DNA of 64,000 bases from Corynebacterium efficiens YS-314 (GTDB lineage Bacteria; Actinomycetota; Actinomycetes; Mycobacteriales; Mycobacteriaceae), in contig NC_004369.1 of the NCBI RefSeq assembly GCF_000011305.1, forward strand, positions 2,666,001-2,730,000. Direction: 5' to 3'. The position numbers were made by a program, and so were the translations under genes. The notes beneath the pieces were generated by a model that saw only the letters and a program-made list of their open reading frames with translations, was not told where the DNA came from and ran no database searches. Shown here in pieces: positions 17,238 to 26,758 of this stretch; position 1 is the first letter of the stretch, and the number at the start of each line of letters is the position of its first letter.

Positions 17238-17257
17238 TTTCTATAAGTCGATAGAAA
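17238..17257. promoter_or_regulatory. Palindromic operator 2 (TTTCTAT-N6-ATAGAAA)
   Basis: A second 20-base palindrome with the core TTCTAT-N6-ATAGAA. It overlaps a possible -10 (TATAAG, 17242-17247) and touches the AAGG ribosome site, 9 bases before the ATG, so a bound protein would block transcription of the acetamidase gene. Confidence 0.75.
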
Positions 17258-17266
17258 AGGCGTTTT

Positions 17267-18589
17267 ATGACTAGCAGGGAAATATCAGATCTCATCAGTT
17301 TCAAGCTCGGAAGGCGCAATTTCCTTCAGGCAGTCCTCGCCCTCGGCGCAGCTGGCGCGGTTAGTGGCTGCAGCTCACACGCTACCCCCGCGCGAAGCAG
17401 CGTCGCCGCAGGCATTCTCAATGCTGGCATGGGACCGATCCCCGGAGACCACTACCTCTCTTCCACTCCGGACACGGTTCTATGGGGCTACGTGCCGGGT
17501 CTGCACACACCACCCACCTTGCAAATCCGTTCGGGAGAGACGGTCACAGTGGACACCGTCAGTCACGAGGGACTCCTGGAGGATCAGGGCAGAGACCCAG
17601 AGACGTTTTTTGGTCACCATGGAGTAGCTTCCTCGGAAGTGCTGGAGGATGCTAAAGATATCGCAGCGTCCTATTCGCGTACACCCCGCGACTTCGATCT
17701 CGACGGGCCCCATGTTGTCACCGGACCGATTTTCGTTGAAGGCGCACAACCCGGCGACGTACTCAAAGTGGAAACGCTCCAAACCGATCTACGCGTGCCG
17801 TACGGGGTGGTTTCCAGTCGACACGGCAAGGGTGCACTCGGGATCAAACCGGACGGCACCCCACCGGCCGGAATCCACATTTCGGAGGTCATGCCCCCCA
17901 CTCACACTGACGGTCGCGAGACCGGGATCCCCACCGACTACGGGAATATCTCCGTCTACACGCCCGTGGAGGATGGCCACGGGATCATGGATGGAGGGGA
18001 GTCAAAGATCCGCTTTCCACTTCGGCCTTTCATGGGCATGATGGGGGTGGCTTTTGCAGACGGGGATCCCACCGCTCCACAACTCAACTCCATTCCACCG
18101 ACCCTGGGTGGAGGCAACATTGACATTCGCCACCTGTCTGCCGGCTCTGCCTTCTACCTACCTGTGAATACGGAGGGAGCCCTGTTCTATACCGGCGATC
18201 CGCATATGGGGATGGGTGACGGCGAAGTCGCACTGACCGCTATGGAGGGTTCTCTACGAACCACCTTCAAGCTCACCGTCTGCAAGCCCGGCAGTGGCGA
18301 TGCCCCCTCAATCGCCTTCAACTATCCATTCGGGGAAACCGATGAGCACTGGATCCCAATTGGATTGTCCGACCCGGACGGCTCACAGGGAGGCGGCCAG
18401 AACAGTGATCTCAACGTGGCCATGCGCAGGGCAGTCGTCAACGCGCTGGATTTCCTAGAATCTGACCTGAACATAACCAGGTCGGTCGCTTATGCATACC
18501 TGTCTGCAGCCGCGGATTTCACCATCTCACAGGTGGTGGACCGCACGACCGGTGTCCACGGACTGATCAGGAAGGCCGATTTTATCTAG
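17267..18589 (+). CDS. Exported acetamidase/formamidase-family protein (FmdA/AmdA), Tat lipoprotein-like
   Basis: 440 residues. The N-terminus has a twin-arginine signal (KLGRRNFLQAVLALGAAGA) ending in the lipobox VSGC, so it should be exported folded and lipid-anchored. The rest matches the FmdA_AmdA family: GPIFVEGAQPGDVLKVE, GGGNIDIRHLSAGS, and GDPHMGMGDGEV. Family members hydrolyse formamide or acetamide to the acid and ammonia, usually in the cytoplasm, so the export signal is unusual. It stands alone between minus-strand genes and has two dedicated palindromes upstream. The substrate is unknown. The stop shares CTAG with nagB. Confidence 0.85.
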   Translation: MTSREISDLISFKLGRRNFLQAVLALGAAGAVSGCSSHATPARSSVAAGILNAGMGPIPGDHYLSSTPDTVLWGYVPGLHTPPTLQIRSGETVTVDTVSHEGLLEDQGRDPETFFGHHGVASSEVLEDAKDIAASYSRTPRDFDLDGPHVVTGPIFVEGAQPGDVLKVETLQTDLRVPYGVVSSRHGKGALGIKPDGTPPAGIHISEVMPPTHTDGRETGIPTDYGNISVYTPVEDGHGIMDGGESKIRFPLRPFMGMMGVAFADGDPTAPQLNSIPPTLGGGNIDIRHLSAGSAFYLPVNTEGALFYTGDPHMGMGDGEVALTAMEGSLRTTFKLTVCKPGSGDAPSIAFNYPFGETDEHWIPIGLSDPDGSQGGGQNSDLNVAMRRAVVNALDFLESDLNITRSVAYAYLSAAADFTISQVVDRTTGVHGLIRKADFI

Positions 18590-19347
18590 AGGCGGATCCG
18601 CTCCATGGTGCGGTAGTAATCCGCGTGTTCCAGCTTCGAGGCCGCCGCCTCGTCCACCACGATGGTGACATCCGCGTGCAGTTGCAGCACGGAACCAGGG
18701 CACAGGGCGGTCAGCGGGCCCTCCACGATGCGGTGGATGGCATCGGCCTTGGCCTCGCCGGTGGCCACCATGATGATGTTCTCGGCGCGGGTGATGGTTC
18801 CCAGCCCCTGGGTCATGGCGTGGGTGGGCACATTCTCAATGCAGTCATTGAAGAAGCGCGCATTGTCCTTGATGGTCTGCGGGTGCAGGGCCTGCACCTT
18901 GGTCGGTCCCTGCAGCGCGGAGGTCGGTTCGTTGAAACCGATATGGCCGTTCACACCCACGCCGAGCAGCTGGATCGCAACACCGGTGTCGATGATCTTC
19001 TGCTCATAGAGGGCGGCGGCGTGGTAGGGATCCGGGTCGGTGCTGTCCGGGCTGTGGACGTTGGCATCCACGAAATCGACATGGGCGGTGAACTCATCGC
19101 GGATGGTGCGGAAGTAGCTGTTCTTATCGTCGCGGGCCAAACCCACATACTCATCCAGCAGGAATGCCTGGATGGTCTTGAAGGTCAGTTCCCCCGACTC
19201 ATACATGCGGATCAGTTCCCGGTAGGTGGTCAGCGGGGATGATCCCGTAGCAAGACCGATGGTGCGCCCCTGTTTGATGAAGGGTGCCATGATTGCCGCA
19301 GCTTCCTTGCCGACCTCCTGGGCATCCGCCCGAATGATGATGTCCAT
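18586..19347 (-). CDS. nagB: Glucosamine-6-phosphate deaminase
   Basis: Converts glucosamine-6-phosphate to fructose-6-phosphate and ammonia in amino-sugar catabolism. 253 residues with GLATGSSPLTTYREL, LDEYVGL, and the catalytic GVGVNGHIGFNEP. The ATG at 19347 has AAAAGGA just upstream; the frame runs 96 bases further without support. No nagA follows or precedes it, although a GntR regulator lies directly upstream on the same strand, resembling the nan-nag locus of C. glutamicum with its other genes missing. Confidence 0.96.
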   Translation of the reverse strand: MDIIIRADAQEVGKEAAAIMAPFIKQGRTIGLATGSSPLTTYRELIRMYESGELTFKTIQAFLLDEYVGLARDDKNSYFRTIRDEFTAHVDFVDANVHSPDSTDPDPYHAAALYEQKIIDTGVAIQLLGVGVNGHIGFNEPTSALQGPTKVQALHPQTIKDNARFFNDCIENVPTHAMTQGLGTITRAENIIMVATGEAKADAIHRIVEGPLTALCPGSVLQLHADVTIVVDEAAASKLEHADYYRTMERIRL

Positions 19348-19470
19348 GTTCGAAATCCTTTTAAGTCTCGGGTGGATTCGCTTGATCCACAACCCGCCTA
19401 ATTCTGCCACCTGGCTGCCCAACCACAATATTTCAGCGGGCATACGGGGTTGAATGATGATCCCCGCGGA

Positions 19471-20193
19471 CTACTCCATCCCCAGTTTCTGCGCGAGCAA
19501 CCTGCGGAAAGGTGCATAGTGATTCTTCACCGCAGCCTCGTACCTCTCCGGATCCGCGGCGTTCAACGCCTCCACAATCTCCTGGTGGGCATCGATGGTC
19601 TGGTGGATATCAGCCGGCATCGGCAGACTCAGCAGAGGCTGTGATTCCGCCTGGATACGCCAGAATGCGTCATTGAGTTCCCGGATCAGGGGGTTCCCCA
19701 CCTTCGACGCCAGCGTCAGGTGGAAGGAACGGTCCTCCGCCGCAAAGGACTCCCCCTTCTCACTGTGCTCACGCATGCGGTCCACGTACCCCAGCAGGTC
19801 ATTGCGCAGCTGCCCGTCAAAGGTGCGCAACAACTCCGTACCCAGGGCCAGGTCGAGGATCTCCCTCGTCTCAACCACATGCAGCAGATTCTTCAGGGAG
19901 GTGTCCGTGTTCAGGATGGTCCGGAAGACCATGCCGTTGATCAGGGGTTCCAGGGACATATCAGACACGAAGGTGCCGTAACCATGACGTACCTCGACAA
20001 TGTCCAGGGTGACCAGGGACCTGATGGCCTCCCTGATCGCCGACCGGGAGCATCCGATCACCGCACACAACACGGTTTCCGACGGCAGCATGTCACCCCG
20101 CCGGAGCCCCTGTTCCCGGATGTAGCGTTTGATACCCGCCACCGCCTCCTGGGTGGTGGACCTGGAACGCGATGGCCTGCGCGCTATAGTCAT
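19471..20193 (-). CDS. GntR-family (FCD) regulator, NanR-like
   Basis: 240 residues: winged helix at about 20-75 (DMLPSETVLCAVIGCSRSAI REAIRSL) and an FCD effector domain with metal-binding acidic/His residues (TREILDLALGTE, DRSFHLTLAS, AHQEIVEAL). FCD regulators bind organic acids or sugar acids. Its place directly upstream of nagB suggests a link to the sialic acid/amino-sugar regulator of C. glutamicum. It ends 123 bases before the nagB start and may be cotranscribed. Confidence 0.85.
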   Translation of the reverse strand: MTIARRPSRSRSTTQEAVAGIKRYIREQGLRRGDMLPSETVLCAVIGCSRSAIREAIRSLVTLDIVEVRHGYGTFVSDMSLEPLINGMVFRTILNTDTSLKNLLHVVETREILDLALGTELLRTFDGQLRNDLLGYVDRMREHSEKGESFAAEDRSFHLTLASKVGNPLIRELNDAFWRIQAESQPLLSLPMPADIHQTIDAHQEIVEALNAADPERYEAAVKNHYAPFRRLLAQKLGME

Positions 20194-20286
20194 GGCACTG
20201 CCCTTCTGTTATCCCACTGGTTGTTATTCAAGTTAGGCCGTGGGACGCAGGAAAACACTGTGAACACCGAAACGGGGGTGAGAACC

Positions 20287-20769
20287 CTACCCGGTCCACA
20301 CCACCGCGGTGGCCAGCGCGGCCCTGCCCTCACCGCGGCCGGTGAACCCCATGTGATCGGTGGTGGTGGCCGACAGGAAGCACGGGGCACCGAGGATATC
20401 GGAGATCACCTGCTGCGCCTCCTCCCGGCGCGGGCCGAACTTCGGGGTCTGCCCCACCAGCTGCGCGGCCACATTGCCGATGGTGAAACCACGGGTGATC
20501 AGAAGCTCCCGTACCTCGATGAGCAGCTGTGTTCCGGAGACACCGTCATATTCGGGGCGTCCCACCCCGACGAAGGAACCGAGATCACCCAGTCCGGAGG
20601 CCGACAGCAGGGCATCCACGATGGCATGGGCGACCACATCACCGTCGGAGTGTCCCTCGCAGCCGTCGACGCCGTCGAAAAGCAGACAGGCGATCCAGCA
20701 CGGTTTGCCTGCCTCGATCTGGTGGGCATCGGAGGCGATTCCCACCCGGGGGATGATCTGTTCAGTCAC
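20287..20769 (-). CDS. ispF: 2-C-methyl-D-erythritol 2,4-cyclodiphosphate synthase
   Basis: Forms the cyclic diphosphate in the non-mevalonate isoprenoid pathway. 160 residues with the zinc ligands in [10 protein letters not shown] and [14 protein letters not shown], and the C-terminal [11 protein letters not shown]. The GTG start at 20769 overlaps the ispD stop by eight bases, in the sequence GTGACTGA. The pairing of ispD with ispF in one operon is common in actinobacteria. Confidence 0.95.
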   Translation of the reverse strand: MTEQIIPRVGIASDAHQIEAGKPCWIACLLFDGVDGCEGHSDGDVVAHAIVDALLSASGLGDLGSFVGVGRPEYDGVSGTQLLIEVRELLITRGFTIGNVAAQLVGQTPKFGPRREEAQQVISDILGAPCFLSATTTDHMGFTGRGEGRAALATAVVWTG

Positions 20770-21508
20770 CTGGCACCTCAAAAATCGTCGGTTCTGCCTC
20801 ATCGGTGATCCGCTGGGCAAGCATCATGTCAATCGGCGTGGTCACCTTGAAAGCCATCGGATCGCCCTGCACGCAGGTGACCTCCACGCCGTACCACTCC
20901 ATCAGACTGGCATCATCAGTGGGGATGAAACCCGGATCCGGGGTGGCGAAGAATTTCTCGTTGGCGGCGCGCAACCGGGACAGGAGGAAACCCTGCGGGG
21001 TCTGCACCGCACGGAGGTCCGCCCTGTTGGGCGTGTCGACGACTGTCGATCCGTCGACACGCTTGATCGTATCGGCGACCGGCACCACCGGGATCACCGC
21101 GGGCGCACCGTCCGCAACCATCCGCGCGACCCGCGCGATCATCCCCGGAGGGGTCAGGGCGCGGGCACTGTCATGGATGAGCACGATCGCATCATCATGA
21201 TCGATGGCCTGCAGACCCGCCCACACGGAGTCCGCGCGTTCGCCACCACCGTGAACCAGGCGGACGCGCACACCTTCCGGATCGTTGAGCAGGCCACGTC
21301 GGGTCAACAGCTCCCGGGCGTAGTCCTCCATATCGGGGCTGACCAGGATGATGACCTCATCCACCACCTCCGAGGTGAGCATCGCCCGGAGGGAGCGTTC
21401 CACCAGTGACCTGCCCCGCAGCGTCACGAACGCCTTGGGGATCGGGCCACCCAACCGGGTACCTCGACCGGCCGCCGCAAGGAGGGCGACCACGGGGAGC
21501 CTGGACAT
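20762..21508 (-). CDS. ispD: 2-C-methyl-D-erythritol 4-phosphate cytidylyltransferase
   Basis: Transfers CMP onto methylerythritol phosphate. The 248-residue enzyme shows the nucleotide loop [17 protein letters not shown], the HDSARAL motif and GVRDRADLR-like segments ([16 protein letters not shown]). It lies just downstream of carD (8-base gap) and overlaps ispF, forming a carD-ispD-ispF series that mirrors the mycobacterial gene order. Confidence 0.95.
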   Translation of the reverse strand: MSRLPVVALLAAAGRGTRLGGPIPKAFVTLRGRSLVERSLRAMLTSEVVDEVIILVSPDMEDYARELLTRRGLLNDPEGVRVRLVHGGGERADSVWAGLQAIDHDDAIVLIHDSARALTPPGMIARVARMVADGAPAVIPVVPVADTIKRVDGSTVVDTPNRADLRAVQTPQGFLLSRLRAANEKFFATPDPGFIPTDDASLMEWYGVEVTCVQGDPMAFKVTTPIDMMLAQRITDEAEPTIFEVPGD

Positions 21509-21515
21509 GGAAGTT

Positions 21516-22112
21516 CTAGTCTTCGTCGTCGAAGCTCAGATCATCGAGATCCACATCGGAATCATCGAAGTCATCGAACGCGTCCTTCTTCTCCTCATCA
21601 TCACCGAGGAGATCAGCGCGGTGGCGGGCGATGGTCTCATCGACCTCCGCGAGGAAGGCATCCGCCTTGGCCTCATCCACCGTCTCCGCCAGTGCCAGCT
21701 CACCGACGAGCACCTGACGGGCCTTGGCCAGCATGCGCTTCTCACCGGCGGACAGGCCACGGTCCTGATCACGACGCCACAGGTCACGCACAACCTCGGC
21801 CACCTTGTTCACGTCACCGGAGGCCAGACGCTCCTGGTTCGCCTTGTAGCGGCGTGACCAGTTACCGGCCTCCTCCACATCGGTTTCACGCAGCACGGAG
21901 AAGACCTTCTGCAGGCCCTCCTCGCCGACCACATCACGCACACCGACGAGCTCGGCGTTCTTGGCCGGAACGCGGACAACGAGATCGGACTGGTTGATCT
22001 TGAGAACCAGATAGTCCATCGTCTCACCGTTCAGCTCACGCTGTTCCAGGGCTGTGATCATCGCAGCACCGTGATGCGGATAGACGACGGTATCGCCGAC
22101 CTTGAAATCCAT
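21516..22112 (-). CDS. carD: CarD-family RNA polymerase-binding regulator
   Basis: Binds the RNA polymerase beta subunit and stabilises open complexes, notably at rRNA promoters. 198 residues: N-terminal CarD/TRCF domain ([17 protein letters not shown]), a DNA-binding helical domain containing [19 protein letters not shown], and an unusually acidic tail ([19 protein letters not shown]). The ATG at 22112 is chosen because GAGGAG lies five bases upstream; an in-frame GTG at 22118 is too near that site. It heads the ispD-ispF operon. Confidence 0.95.
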   Translation of the reverse strand: MDFKVGDTVVYPHHGAAMITALEQRELNGETMDYLVLKINQSDLVVRVPAKNAELVGVRDVVGEEGLQKVFSVLRETDVEEAGNWSRRYKANQERLASGDVNKVAEVVRDLWRRDQDRGLSAGEKRMLAKARQVLVGELALAETVDEAKADAFLAEVDETIARHRADLLGDDEEKKDAFDDFDDSDVDLDDLSFDDED

Positions 22113-22246
22113 TCCCACTCCTCTTCATGGCACTTAAGCCATGTCATCGCCCGGGCGAACCAATTCAGGCGCCAGAGCACAGACCTTAACCACACAGATT
22201 CTAGCATGAACAGCCAAAACGGGGCACGGATGGACAGGTCCCCTCA

Positions 22247-24394
22247 TCACCGGCCAGCTGGCTCCTCCAGCTGGAAGGTGGAAATAAAACTGAGGGTTTC
22301 GCCCGAATTGACTGTGCGGGACCAGCTGATTCCCATGCCGTTATCATAACGACCTGGCGCAGCCGTATCATTGAATTCAGAGCCGTCGACGATGGTGCGC
22401 CAGATATCGAGGTACCGGCCAGCTGCAGCCCTGACATCGCCGGAGTTGTCAGTGAGTGTGATCCGTCGACCGTCGGATGCCACGCATGAAGCACCCCCGT
22501 CAAAAACCTCACCGGTCCCGTAATCATCACGGTTGAGATAACAGTCAGCGCCCCGATAGAGCACAAAATCGTGGGCATTCTCAGAAGTGTTCGTGACGGA
22601 AATGGCGGTGTGATAGCGGCCATTCAGATCTTCAAACACATCCAACTGTTCAATAAGCAATCCGGAATCCCCAGCCCGTACTGATGTCTTCACAACAAAG
22701 GGATCCCAGGCGCTCCCCGTTCCCGTTATCACCGGCCCGGAGACAACCTCAAAACCGTTTTCCTTATTGATCCAGTCAGCGGCCACGCCATAGGAACGGC
22801 CCCCCACAAACAGATTCGTTCCAGCCCAGAAATTCTGGAAATACACACTGCGCCCATCTTCGACAGAGTCGATGCGGGTTGCCAGTTGAGGAGAGATGGT
22901 GAGGTTGGTCAGTTCGCCCGGACGGGTATAAAACTCACCTACCGGTGGTAGAGGCCGGGTCGGCTGGCTTACCTCACCGGAACCACCGTCAGGATTGTCT
23001 ACTTCCACGCAATGTTCGTAGATCGAAAATTTCGCAATTGTGGTCCCAGGAAGTTTCGCCTCCCAATCCCAGAGCATCGAAACCTCTGCCTCGATACCCG
23101 CGTTGAGCACGCCATAAAGGTATGCCTCAATACAGTTATCCTCCAGGGTGGAGCTCACGGTGGCCTCAGCAGACACCCCAGGGCCACCTTCCACGAAGAG
23201 ACCTGCATCGGCCACGCCGATCTCACCCTTCAGAGCACCCTTGATGCCCACGAAGACATCCGCAGCCACATTCGCCTCCATTGCGGGAGCAAAGGGCTCA
23301 TTCTTATGCTCAAAAATCGGCTTGGATTGGTTCCCGTCGAAAATTGCCCCTACTGTCGTCTCAGTAGCCACGGAGAATGTCGCACCACCTGTCGCTGATA
23401 ATGCGATGGTAACCTCGGGTCCCAATTCGAGCCCCAGTGGCCCCCAGATAGGAATCCAGACACGGGGAAGGATGTGCTCTCCCAGCTCACATTCTTCCTC
23501 CAGTGCACCGAGAATCTGGAGATAGAGCTCGTTTTTCTGCTCGATTTCAACTTTGGCGTATCTATCCCAGAGATCAAACTGTGCCTTTCCGGTGAGCTCC
23601 ATGACGGAACCCATCTCCACACGTGGCTGAGCCTTACTCTCGCATTCCCACATCGATTGAGTGGGGGAAATGTTCATGGTGGATGGCGACGCGGCCGCTC
23701 GAGCAAACAGTCGTAGGGCGTTAGCCGCCACATCGCCGGCATCGTAGATGATCGCATCCCGGAGCGTGAAATCAACATCGAAGGAAAAATCATCATAGGC
23801 ATCTTCCAGGGATACCGCCTCGACCGTGAGTTCAACCAGGCCGTTGTCCAGGACTACTGAACGGGTAACTCTTCCAACCACTCCGATGGGCGTGCTGGCA
23901 GTGACATTGACGACGAGAATTTCACCAACGTCCGGCGCAGTCATGATTTCCGGGTTCATGAGAACAATTTTGGGATGGTCCACGCCCGCCGACACATGCA
24001 GCACCGCTCCGGGTTCGGCGATGACAGTGTCTTCCTTGGGTACCGCACGGTTCTCCAGGGGGCGACTTGGCAACCAATCCGGCTCTTCCTCAGGGGGATC
24101 TGCTTCCGGGGTGGATGATCGTCCACTTGAACCGCCTAAACCAGATAGTGCGGCGACAAGAGCAGCGATGGCACCTGCAGCAAAACCGAGATGCGCCAGC
24201 GGAATACGATTTCCAGCAATAACCAGTGTGCCGTTTTCAATCCGGGGCACGATCGAGGGAGCAGAGACACCATCTACCGCACTACTCGAAACCTCGGGGA
24301 TAGGTTGCGCCGCCACCGGTTGGGCCTGACCAAATACTAAAGATATTGCGACTATCCCTGAGAGATAAGCGGTTCTGAGCTTGAATTTTTTCAC
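22247..24394 (-). CDS. Large secreted protein of unknown function
   Basis: About 715 residues. GTG at 24394 starts a signal peptide (KKFKLRTAYLSGIVAISLVF ending GQAQPVAA). A hydrophobic/Gly segment near residue 70-100 (LAHLGFAAGAIAALVAALSG) is followed by an acidic, proline-rich linker, a long region of beta-rich sequence, a six-Cys middle part, and a C-terminal module with FVLYRGADCYLNRDDYGTG and a DNSGDVRAAAGRYLD segment that recall extracellular repeat proteins. I do not recognise a family. Start codon is uncertain; an ATG at 24448 is possible. Base composition looks more AT-rich than the flanks. Confidence 0.75.
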   Translation of the reverse strand: MKKFKLRTAYLSGIVAISLVFGQAQPVAAQPIPEVSSSAVDGVSAPSIVPRIENGTLVIAGNRIPLAHLGFAAGAIAALVAALSGLGGSSGRSSTPEADPPEEEPDWLPSRPLENRAVPKEDTVIAEPGAVLHVSAGVDHPKIVLMNPEIMTAPDVGEILVVNVTASTPIGVVGRVTRSVVLDNGLVELTVEAVSLEDAYDDFSFDVDFTLRDAIIYDAGDVAANALRLFARAAASPSTMNISPTQSMWECESKAQPRVEMGSVMELTGKAQFDLWDRYAKVEIEQKNELYLQILGALEEECELGEHILPRVWIPIWGPLGLELGPEVTIALSATGGATFSVATETTVGAIFDGNQSKPIFEHKNEPFAPAMEANVAADVFVGIKGALKGEIGVADAGLFVEGGPGVSAEATVSSTLEDNCIEAYLYGVLNAGIEAEVSMLWDWEAKLPGTTIAKFSIYEHCVEVDNPDGGSGEVSQPTRPLPPVGEFYTRPGELTNLTISPQLATRIDSVEDGRSVYFQNFWAGTNLFVGGRSYGVAADWINKENGFEVVSGPVITGTGSAWDPFVVKTSVRAGDSGLLIEQLDVFEDLNGRYHTAISVTNTSENAHDFVLYRGADCYLNRDDYGTGEVFDGGASCVASDGRRITLTDNSGDVRAAAGRYLDIWRTIVDGSEFNDTAAPGRYDNGMGISWSRTVNSGETLSFISTFQLEEPAGR

Positions 24395-24700
24395 AGAAAG
24401 AAATCTAACACCCAGCCTACTGCCACGCAGCTCACAGACAAATTCCATTGAAATGGTCTTGTATTTCCAATTAGGTACGTCACGGCTGAACGGGCAACCA
24501 CACAGCAGGAATGCCACCGCACCCTTCCACCTCAATCCACCCAGGGCTCCGGAACATGCCCCTTTAGTTTGCCCCCGTTTACACCCTCGGTTAAACCAAC
24601 CAACTGTGTGAACCAGATGAAACGGACTAGGGTTGTCTGCAGCATATCCAGTTTTTTCTGGATGGTTCCTGGAATATAGACCCAAGTGGAGGACGAATCC
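24395..24700. other. Divergent intergenic region, secreted-protein gene / lipoprotein gene
   Basis: About 300 bases without a convincing gene. It holds the promoters of two divergent exported-protein genes: a possible -10 TATAGA at 24675-24680 on the plus strand, and the small hairpin ATCCAG-TTTTTT-CTGGAT (24646-24663) upstream of it. No tRNA or terminator is seen. Confidence 0.6.
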
Positions 24701-25270
24701 GTGAAGTCCCTGAATTCAGCTGCCCGTCGCGGCGCGATCATGACTGTTGCTGCACTGTCGGCGCTTGCGCTTGCTTCCTGCAGTGCAGGACAGGTCACCC
24801 AGACCTCGACCCAGGTAGCCGCTGTTGACGGCGCTAACGCCGACACGGAAAATGGCGAGATCGCCGTCCGCGACGTCACCATCCATGTCACCGAAGACGG
24901 TGAGGCCGGCCTGAAGTTCACCGCCATCAACCAGGACACCAGCCACACCACCCACACCCTCGAGAGCGTCACCGTTGACGGCATTGAGGTCGAGATGGAT
25001 GACCCATCTCCGCTGGAGCGCGAATGCGTACTCGTCGCTGATATTCAGGAGGAGCTGGACAAGCTCGTCGAGCCGGAAGTCGGTTGCATCGAGCACGTGG
25101 CCACCTCCCTGGAGAACCCCGGCTTCGCCTACGGCGGTAACCTGCCCGTCGAGTTCGTCTTCGACACCGGCACCATCACCGTTAATGCCGCCATCTCCGC
25201 ACCTCCGCTGGAGTCCGGCACCTTCAACCGTGAACAGGGTGAGGGCGGCGCACACGAGGGCTCCCACTAG
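24701..25270 (+). CDS. Lipoprotein, function unknown
   Basis: 189 residues. GTG at 24701 with AGGA seven bases upstream; the signal peptide ([19 protein letters not shown]) ends in a lipobox, so it should be membrane-anchored. The mature part has two cysteines (about positions 110 and 130) that could pair, in a beta-rich, acidic domain. It ends in an HEGSH tail. It precedes radA on the same strand but a terminator separates them. No motif gives a function; the place before radA is conserved in corynebacteria as I recall it. Confidence 0.85.
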   Translation: MKSLNSAARRGAIMTVAALSALALASCSAGQVTQTSTQVAAVDGANADTENGEIAVRDVTIHVTEDGEAGLKFTAINQDTSHTTHTLESVTVDGIEVEMDDPSPLERECVLVADIQEELDKLVEPEVGCIEHVATSLENPGFAYGGNLPVEFVFDTGTITVNAAISAPPLESGTFNREQGEGGAHEGSH

Positions 25271-25290
25271 AGCTCCCACATCCTACGATC

Positions 25291-25320
25291 CCCAGGCTCC
25301 GGCCTGGGTTTTGTGCTTTT
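25291..25320 (+). terminator. Rho-independent terminator before radA
   Basis: CCCAGGC-TCCG-GCCTGGG stem (25291-25308) followed by TTTTGTGCTTTT. Ends the lipoprotein transcript. Confidence 0.9.
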
Positions 25321-25360
25321 CGAACATGTTTTTGTCCGGGCCACCGTTTAGGATGTGGCC

Positions 25361-26755
25361 ATGGTTAAAAAGGCACGCAGTGTGCATGAATGCTCCGAAT
25401 GTGGTTACTCCAGTCCGAAGTGGCTGGGTCGCTGCCCGGAATGTGGTTCCTGGGGTTCCATGGAGGAACGCACTGTCGGCGCCACCACCGGTGCCGCGAA
25501 GGCAGCTGTGTCCGGGGCCGCCCCCACCGGCCTGACACCCACCTCCCCGGCGGTACCGATCGGTAGGATCGTCGCGTCCACAGCCACCAGCATCTCCACC
25601 GGCATCGGGGAGCTCGACCGCGTGCTCGGCAGCGGTATCGTCCCGGGTTCGGTGGTGCTCATGGCCGGTGAGCCCGGCGTGGGTAAGTCCACGCTCCTGC
25701 TGGAGGTGGCCAGCCGGTGGTCGTCGATGAAGGAGGGGGATGGCACCCGCACCGCCCTCTATGTCACGGCCGAGGAATCCGCAGGCCAGGTACGTCTGCG
25801 CGCGGAACGCACCAATGCGGTCAAGGACACCCTGTACCTGGCGGCGGAATCGAATCTGGATGTGGTGTTCGGACATGTCAACCAGCTCAAACCCAGCCTG
25901 CTCATCGTCGACTCGGTGCAGACCATGCACGCCGCCGGCGTGGAGGGTGTGGCGGGCGGTGTCGCCCAGTCGCGTGCCGTCACAGCTGCCCTGACTACCC
26001 TGGCCAAGACCTCCGGGGTGCCGATCCTGCTGGTGGGTCACGTGACCAAGGACGGCAATGTCGCCGGCCCCCGCGTGCTGGAGCACCTGGTGGATGTGGT
26101 GCTCAACTTCGAGGGTGACCGGCATTCGTCGTTACGCATGCTCCGCGGCATCAAGAACCGCTTCGGTGCCACGGATGAGGTGGGCTGTTTCGAGCAGCAG
26201 TCCGATGGCATCAAGGAGGTCCCGGATCCCTCCGGATTGTTCCTCTCCCACCGCGGTTCCACCCCCGATGGCACGGCCGTGACGGTCGCCATGGACGGTG
26301 TGCGCCCGCTGTTGGCCGAGGTGCAGAGCCTGCTTGTCGACGCCCCCTCCAAGAACCCCCGACGCGTGGTCACGGGGCTCGACGCCAACCGGGTTCCGAT
26401 GGTGCTGGCGGTGCTCTCCGCGCGCGCCGGGCGCGCCACCCAGGGCAAGGACGCGTATGTGGCCACCGTCGGTGGCATGAAGGTAGGGGAACCCGCCACC
26501 GATCTCGCGGTGGCGCTGGCGACCGCCTCCGCGCTGGCCAAGAAACCACTTCCGGACAAGACGGTGGTGCTCGGTGAAGTTGGTCTGGCCGGTGAGATCA
26601 GAAGGGTGCCCAACGTGGAACGCCGCCTGGCGGAGGCTGAGCGCCTGGGATATGAAAAAGCCGTTGTACCTGCGGGTTCCGGGGTGAAGAAGACGGGTCT
26701 GCAGGTTATGGAGACATCAACGCTGGTCGATGCCCTGGCAGCTGTAAAGTTGTGA
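25361..26755 (+). CDS. radA: DNA repair protein RadA
   Basis: 464 residues: N-terminal Cys4 zinc finger (CSECGYSSPKWLGRCPEC), RecA-like ATPase with Walker A GEPGVGKST, the KNRFG motif, and a C-terminal Lon-like (S16) domain. It helps RecA process recombination intermediates. The ATG at 25361 is preferred to GTG at 25355. It is followed after three bases by disA, whose product also responds to DNA damage; the pair is a conserved operon in Gram-positive bacteria. Confidence 0.97.
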   Translation: MVKKARSVHECSECGYSSPKWLGRCPECGSWGSMEERTVGATTGAAKAAVSGAAPTGLTPTSPAVPIGRIVASTATSISTGIGELDRVLGSGIVPGSVVLMAGEPGVGKSTLLLEVASRWSSMKEGDGTRTALYVTAEESAGQVRLRAERTNAVKDTLYLAAESNLDVVFGHVNQLKPSLLIVDSVQTMHAAGVEGVAGGVAQSRAVTAALTTLAKTSGVPILLVGHVTKDGNVAGPRVLEHLVDVVLNFEGDRHSSLRMLRGIKNRFGATDEVGCFEQQSDGIKEVPDPSGLFLSHRGSTPDGTAVTVAMDGVRPLLAEVQSLLVDAPSKNPRRVVTGLDANRVPMVLAVLSARAGRATQGKDAYVATVGGMKVGEPATDLAVALATASALAKKPLPDKTVVLGEVGLAGEIRRVPNVERRLAEAERLGYEKAVVPAGSGVKKTGLQVMETSTLVDALAAVKL

Positions 26756-26758
26756 TTC

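Noticed and set aside
24395..24685. N-terminal extension of the secreted protein
   Set aside because: Residues before the signal peptide show no secretion or homology features; start placed at 24394 but left open.
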